NCBI GenBank assembly: GCA_964519905.1
Contig: CAZFLN010000010.1
Span: forward strand, 1-38,843
Direction of reading: 5' to 3'
DNA: 38,843 nucleotides
DNA from: CAZFLN01 sp964519905
GTDB lineage: Bacteria; Patescibacteriota; Microgenomatia; UBA1400; UBA1396
The notes under the pieces were generated by a model that saw nothing but the letters and a program-made list of their open reading frames with translations, had not been told where the DNA came from and searched no databases. Positions 35,923 to 38,843 of the stretch are shown here, in pieces (position 1 is the first letter of the stretch; the number at the start of each line of letters is the position of its first letter). The translations under genes and the position numbers were made by a program.

Positions 35923-36267
35923 ATGCCCGAAAAACTTATCATTTATCAAAAGACCTATGATTTCCTGCTGTGGTTATTTCCACTGGTCAACCGGATTCCG
36001 AAAAGCCACCGTTTAGTTCTGGGTCGNNNNNNNNNNGAAGAACTCATCATGGACTTGCTGCTCCTCATCATCACCGCCAATCAGGGGCGAGGAGTGGCAC
36101 GCCGAGAAATTCAGCAAAACATCTCAGAACATCTGGATCGTTTGCGCATTCTGATTCGGCTCACCAAGGATCTCAAGTTCATGAGCGTGAAACAGTACAC
36201 CTACGCCAGTGAGAAAATAAACGAAATCGGTCGTATTTTAACCGGCTGGATCAGCGTTACTCGCTAA
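35923..36267 (+). CDS. avd: DGR accessory protein, Avd-like four-helix bundle (contains N gap)
   Basis: About 114 aa of the four-helix-bundle/23S-intervening-sequence (S23) protein family that includes Avd, the pentameric partner of DGR reverse transcriptases. Seen: IYQKTYDFLLWLFPLVNRIPKSHRLVLG (helix 1 and the conserved F/I-PKS-x-R turn), then after the gap EELIMDLLLLIITANQG (helix 2), HLDRLRILIRLTKDLKFMSVKQYTYASEKINEIGRILTGWI (helices 3 and 4). The 10-N gap at 36027-36036 keeps frame as written, but family spacing (LGQRIE-like) suggests the true gap may be 7. An upstream in-frame ATG at 35905 is less likely given the promoter. Its place just before the TR and RT supports the Avd call over a stray S23 protein. 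Confidence 0.82.
   Translation: MPEKLIIYQKTYDFLLWLFPLVNRIPKSHRLVLGXXXXEELIMDLLLLIITANQGRGVARREIQQNISEHLDRLRILIRLTKDLKFMSVKQYTYASEKINEIGRILTGWISVTR
36027..36036. other. Scaffold gap (10 N) in avd
   Basis: Frame is kept with 10 or with 7 missing bases. Confidence 0.8.
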
Positions 36268-36339
36268 ACAGCTGACTGGAAAATCGCCCACTTCATCTTC
36301 CTTCCATCTCTTTTTTATACCTTGACTCACAGAAGGAAG

Positions 36340-36482
36340 AACCACGAAAACTGCACACCGCTTTCCTCCGGGGCGCGAATTGGAATAATGAAACGAACGC
36401 GGGTGTGTTCGCACTCAATTTGAATAATGAACCCGGAAATCGAAATACCAATATTGGGTTTAGGTGTGCCAGTGATTTTTGA
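36340..36482 (+). repeat. DGR template repeat (TR)
   Basis: Non-coding, no start codon or ribosome site. The frame from 36363 reads FLRGANWNNETNAG, then VFALNLNNEPGNRNTNIG, then FRCASDF and a TGA at 36480-36482. This is the closing segment of the C-type-lectin/FGE-like fold used as variable region in DGR targets. Ten Asn AAY codons (36378, 36384, 36387, 36396, 36417, 36423, 36426, 36438, 36444, 36450) are the classic sites for adenine mutagenesis, since substitutions of their A bases never create a stop. The core is 36363-36482; the 5' limit is uncertain because the matching VR is outside the window. Confidence 0.85.
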
Positions 36483-36497
36483 GTGCGGCTTCAGCGC

Positions 36498-36535
36498 CGC
36501 GGGCGCAATGTATTCGCGAGTACGGTGCGCCCGCG
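36498..36535 (+). other. GC-rich hairpin just after the TR
   Basis: Perfect 10-bp stem CGCGGGCGCA / TGCGCCCGCG with an 18-base loop that itself has GTA/TAC and CGCG pairing. It begins 16 bases after the TR stop. It may be part of the structured spacer RNA that primes cDNA synthesis. Confidence 0.55.
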
Positions 36536-36698
36536 CACCGAGCTGCCAGATGCGTAGTGTATATTTACGGACGTGCACTCAGGATCGAGATGATCACAGA
36601 GTTCTTTCTTGGTCAGTGGTTGTGACCAGTCAGGTCGCGGAGAAAAATGCTCCGCTCCCTGGCTGGCGCAGACAGCTGATCGAACACAGTGCCCTTAT
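36536..36698 (+). other. Spacer of the TR-RT intergenic region
   Basis: Part of the 570-base gene-free stretch 36268-36837. Open frames exist here but have no start signal or protein-like composition. I see no feature beyond likely TR-RNA spacer. Confidence 0.4.
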
Positions 36699-36736
36699 CC
36701 CCACTCTGGAGCTCCTTTGGGAGAACCAGAGTGGGG
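36699..36736 (+). other. Hairpin in the RT leader
   Basis: CCCCACTCTGG / CCAGAGTGGGG, 11-bp perfect outer stem, with an inner CTCC/GGAG pairing. No T tract follows, so it is not a standard terminator. Confidence 0.55.
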
Positions 36737-36753
36737 GAAGTGGGCGATAGATA

Positions 36754-36826
36754 GGGGTTACCCTTCCAGGGGTAGACGAGCCCTAGGGTAACCCTACCAT
36801 TCACCTACCCCTGGAAGGGTAACCCC
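36754..36826 (+). promoter_or_regulatory. 22-bp inverted repeat with alternative pairing before the RT gene
   Basis: Perfect 22-bp arms (36754-36775 and 36805-36826) around a 29-base loop. The loop contains AGGGTAACCC (36785-36794), which also pairs perfectly with 36755-36764. The same ten bases recur in the right arm (36816-36825), so two structures compete. It ends 11 bases before the RT ATG, where no Shine-Dalgarno site is visible. Confidence 0.6.
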
Positions 36827-36837
36827 CGACAACCACT

Positions 36838-37980
36838 ATGTTCCAGCAAATCACCCAGTTCGAAAATCTCCTCGCCGCCTACAACCGCGCCCGGCTCGGC
36901 AACCGGTACAAGCCGGTCACTTCCTGGTTCGACTTCCACGTGGAGCGAGAACTGTGGCGACTGCACTGGGAACTGACCACCAAACGATACACTCCCTCGT
37001 CGTACACCTACTTCACCGTGCACGATCCCAAAAAGCGCCAAGTAGCAGCACCCAGTTTCCGCGACCGCGTGGTCCACCAGGCGCTCGTGCACACCATCGA
37101 ACCCCTCTTCGAGAAAATATTCGTCACCGACACCTATGCCTGCCGAGTGGAAAAAGGCACCCACTACGGCGCTCGCCGCATCAGGAAATTCCTGCAAGCG
37201 GCCAAAACGTACCACGGGCAGGACACCAAGCTGTACTACTTGCAGTGTGACATCCGTAAATTTTTCTCTTCTATTTCCTGGCCAATTCTGCTTAAGCTGA
37301 TCGAGAAACGAGTTTCCTGTCCAGACACCATGGCCCTCATCCGGAAAATTATCTTTACGCACAGCGTGGTCTGGGGTCGACGCGAAAAGGCAGAAGACAG
37401 AATACTGGTGGTATCACGCAAAGACCAGCGAGGCCTGCCCATCGGAAACCTAACCAGTCAGCTCTTTGCCAACGTCTATCTCAATCACTTTGACCACTTC
37501 GTGAAAGAACAGCTCCGCGTGCGCTGGTACGGGCGATACATGGACGACTTTGTGATCATCTCACCAGACAAAGAGTACCTCAAAACCGTGCAGGCCCAGT
37601 GTGCCAAGTTTCTGGCGGAAGAACTGCAACTTGAACTCCATCCCAATAAATCGCGCATTTTTAGCGCTGAAAACGGTGTTCCGTTCGTGGGCTATCGGAT
37701 CTTCCACGATCACGTGCTGGTGCGCGGCCGCACACTCGGCCGCTTTCAGAAACGCTTTCAAGCCATGCAGCGACAGGTTAAGCGCCAGCACCTACAACCA
37801 GAAGACCTAGCGGCCACGCTGCAGTCCTTCGACGGCCACCTCCGCCGCGCCAATGCTTGGAGACTCCGCGAGCGCTTCCGCCAACAGGCGGAGGAGACAG
37901 TGAAAGTGAGAAAGCAGCAGATGGAACAGACCTCAGCACTGATGCAAAGCGCTTTGGAAAATGAATGGAACTTGCGATAA
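36838..37980 (+). CDS. DGR reverse transcriptase
   Basis: 380-aa reverse transcriptase that would copy the TR RNA into adenine-mutated cDNA. Seen: RKQVAAP-like KKRQVAAPSFRDRVVHQAL (fingers), YACRVEKGTHYGARR, motif 3 QCDIRKFF with catalytic Asp138, motif 4 GLPIGNLTSQ (199-208) whose GNLTSQ replaces the QxxxSP of retroviruses and is typical of the DGR/group II lineage, catalytic YMDD (234-237), LELHPNKSRI, and VGYRI (284-288) before a basic thumb with GHLRRANAWRL. There is no maturase or endonuclease domain, as expected for DGR enzymes and unlike group II introns. It is a little longer than the Bordetella phage enzyme. The start ATG follows the long inverted repeat. Confidence 0.95.
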   Translation: MFQQITQFENLLAAYNRARLGNRYKPVTSWFDFHVERELWRLHWELTTKRYTPSSYTYFTVHDPKKRQVAAPSFRDRVVHQALVHTIEPLFEKIFVTDTYACRVEKGTHYGARRIRKFLQAAKTYHGQDTKLYYLQCDIRKFFSSISWPILLKLIEKRVSCPDTMALIRKIIFTHSVVWGRREKAEDRILVVSRKDQRGLPIGNLTSQLFANVYLNHFDHFVKEQLRVRWYGRYMDDFVIISPDKEYLKTVQAQCAKFLAEELQLELHPNKSRIFSAENGVPFVGYRIFHDHVLVRGRTLGRFQKRFQAMQRQVKRQHLQPEDLAATLQSFDGHLRRANAWRLRERFRQQAEETVKVRKQQMEQTSALMQSALENEWNLR

Positions 37981-38062
37981 GGGATCGGCAACAAGCCATC
38001 ACTTTTACATAAAAACTCATCATGAATTGGCTCCTTGCGAAGTATTCAAGATCATTCTTCTC

Positions 38063-38092
38063 TTGCTTCGGCAGCGCGGCGGATGGTACAGT
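38063..38092 (+). promoter_or_regulatory. Promoter of the DGR target gene
   Basis: TTGCTT (38063-38068), 18-bp spacer, TACAGT (38087-38092) with TGG extension. Predicted start 38099, giving a 26-base leader with a weak GAAGTGA ribosome site before ATG 38125. Confidence 0.5.
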
Positions 38093-38124
38093 GGTACGAA
38101 TCATCGTTGCGGTGAAGTGATCGT

Positions 38125-38843
38125 ATGTACGAAAAGAGCCACACTTACCAGCCTTTTTCTTCTGTAGAATCCTCTGCTCAGTCTCAGCACACCCAGAGCT
38201 CTCTGCTTGGAAAATCGCGCCGCCGCACATCCAAACTGCGCCTTCCGAAACTCCCGCTCAACAAAACCGTTCTCACCACCGCGACAGCGGCGGCGCTGGT
38301 TACGGTGGCAGTGGCCTCGTGGTACGTGTTCCCGCGAGCAATGGCCCTCAACGACACCATCCACACCTGGACCTTCAACAGCGCCAACGCCAGCAGCTAC
38401 ACTTACGACGCCGCGCTGATGTCCGTGGACAACAGTGGTGCCCACCCGGTAGACGGCACTAACCGCTTCGCTAACCCTTCTTTTACTACCGACAACACTG
38501 GCTGGACCACCGCTGCCCTGCCCCCAGCAGGCTGGGTCGAGGTGCCTGGCAACAGTGGCCTCTACGGCACCGATAACTTCTTGGTCATGCAGTACGAAGC
38601 CAAAGCCTGGGACACCCAAACCAACCAAGTAGTGGCCGACGGCGGCTTCGGCGCGGCTGGCGGTTGGGCGGGCAACAACGTCCAAACCCGCTACCAAGCT
38701 CGCTCTATTCCCGAAGGTCGTCCTTGGGTGTTTATCGCCCAGAACCACAGGATCAATATTTGCCTCCAATCCATAATTGCTGGCATCCCCCGTCCGTTGT
38801 TTCCATTCACATACTTGCACATGATTGTGTGCGTTGTCTCCAC
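38125..38843 (+). CDS. DGR target: membrane-anchored FGE/C-lectin-like surface protein, 3' partial
   Basis: Open from ATG 38125 to the window end (239 codons). A ~45-residue basic cytoplasmic N-terminus (SRRRTSKLRLPKLP) precedes one span (about 48-68) with a possible signal-peptidase site after RAMA, then a ~60-residue Ser/Asn/Thr-rich stretch. From residue 134 it reads PAGWVEVPGNSGLYGTDNF, then LVMQYEAKAWDT and later SIPEGRPWVFIAQ, the opening of the formylglycine-generating-enzyme-like (sulfatase-modifying) domain found in DGR targets of Patescibacteria. The variable region, expected to end GFRCASDF as in the TR, would be downstream. The last ~95 bases look foreign (see findings), so residues after ~206 may be wrong. 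The long opposite-strand frame here is a shadow. Confidence 0.75.
   Translation, partial: MYEKSHTYQPFSSVESSAQSQHTQSSLLGKSRRRTSKLRLPKLPLNKTVLTTATAAALVTVAVASWYVFPRAMALNDTIHTWTFNSANASSYTYDAALMSVDNSGAHPVDGTNRFANPSFTTDNTGWTTAALPPAGWVEVPGNSGLYGTDNFLVMQYEAKAWDTQTNQVVADGGFGAAGGWAGNNVQTRYQARSIPEGRPWVFIAQNHRINICLQSIIAGIPRPLFPFTYLHMIVCVVS

Larger units (their letters stand above)
35923..38843 (+). mobile_element. Diversity-generating retroelement (avd - TR - RT - target)
   Basis: Four parts in the order expected of a DGR: an Avd-like four-helix protein, a non-coding TR with many AAY codons, a DGR-type reverse transcriptase and a membrane-anchored protein of the formylglycine-generating-enzyme-like kind often used as DGR target. 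The RT and target genes are richer in G+C than the glycan cluster and favour GCC, CGC and CTC codons, which suggests separate origin or selection. The variable region of the target is not inside the window. Confidence 0.85.

Noticed and set aside
36427..36791. Plus-strand open frames in the TR-RT spacer
   Set aside because: They start inside the TR in the wrong frame, lack ribosome sites, and their sequence is explained by hairpin arms.
36754..36826. Ends of an insertion sequence or an attachment site
   Set aside because: The arms face each other across 29 bases, with no transposase or integrase near; a structured leader is simpler.
36838..37980. Group II intron reverse transcriptase or retron
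   Set aside because: No maturase or HNH domain, no intron domain V-like structure seen, and the TR/avd context points to a DGR.
38101..38820. 239-aa open frame on the minus strand
   Set aside because: It is antisense to the DGR target frame, which has a signal anchor and FGE-like motifs; the minus frame has no recognisable motif and only stays open because of GC-rich codons.
1..38843. UGA recoded to glycine (genetic code 25)
   Set aside because: Several genes end in TGA within tight ATGA overlaps (18232, 24160, 26270, 33350) and reading through would destroy the next gene's start; no in-frame TGA is needed inside conserved domains.
1..38843. CRISPR array, tRNA or rRNA genes
   Set aside because: No spaced direct repeats and no cloverleaf or rRNA-like blocks were noticed on reading; a tRNA scan would be needed to exclude them fully.

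Overview
The window reads as a compact bacterial chromosome fragment, most likely from the Candidate Phyla Radiation (Patescibacteria). This is an inference from several signs: tiny or negative intergenic distances, a TsaC-TsaE fusion, a large set of membrane glycosyltransferases, and a diversity-generating retroelement (DGR) with a formylglycine-generating-enzyme-like surface target of a type familiar from these lineages. UGA is used as stop (many ATGA stop/start overlaps), so it does not use the UGA-recoded code of Gracilibacteria and Absconditabacteria. The sequence is a scaffold with five runs of exactly 10 N. Layout: (1) 1-1488, minus strand: a partial polyprenyl diphosphate synthase and a DUF62 SAM hydrolase. 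(2) 1549-3709, plus strand: tRNA t6A genes, a TsaC-TsaE fusion overlapping tsaD. (3) 3706-8205, minus strand: a small membrane protein, a LytR-CpsA-Psr ligase, a FemAB-like transferase and a UvrD/PcrA helicase. (4) 8257-16543: short TpiA, GT-C-like membrane proteins, a UvrD-RecB helicase-nuclease, an orphan histidine kinase and a membrane protein. (5) 16598-29614, plus strand: a run of ten overlapping or near-abutting genes for cell-surface glycan assembly (four GT2, one GT4, three GT39-like GT-C enzymes, a PTPS-related membrane protein, a Wzx-like flippase), closed by a 12-bp-stem terminator shared with convergent pyruvate kinase. (6) 29640-35799: pyruvate kinase, FtsK, a RodZ-like protein, two small membrane proteins and RecA. 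(7) 35923-38843: the DGR, consisting of an Avd-like four-helix protein, a non-coding template repeat (TR), a structured leader, the reverse transcriptase (RT) and a membrane-anchored target protein cut by the end of the window. The most interesting system is the DGR. The TR (about 36340-36482) has ten Asn AAY codons in the frame that would encode the end of a C-type-lectin/FGE-like variable region (closing with GFRCASDF-stop). RT-driven adenine mutagenesis would therefore rewrite the C-terminus of the surface protein that starts at 38125; its variable region lies beyond the window. Between TR and RT are three strong inverted repeats, one of which offers two mutually exclusive pairings 11 bases before the RT start codon. 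A second, genome-style observation is that about a dozen genes have an extended -10 box (TGn-TAnnnT) placed so that transcription should begin at, or within a few bases of, the start codon. This suggests that leaderless transcription is common here, while recA and pyk keep Shine-Dalgarno leaders. This arrangement also lets divergent genes have start codons as little as 17 bp apart.
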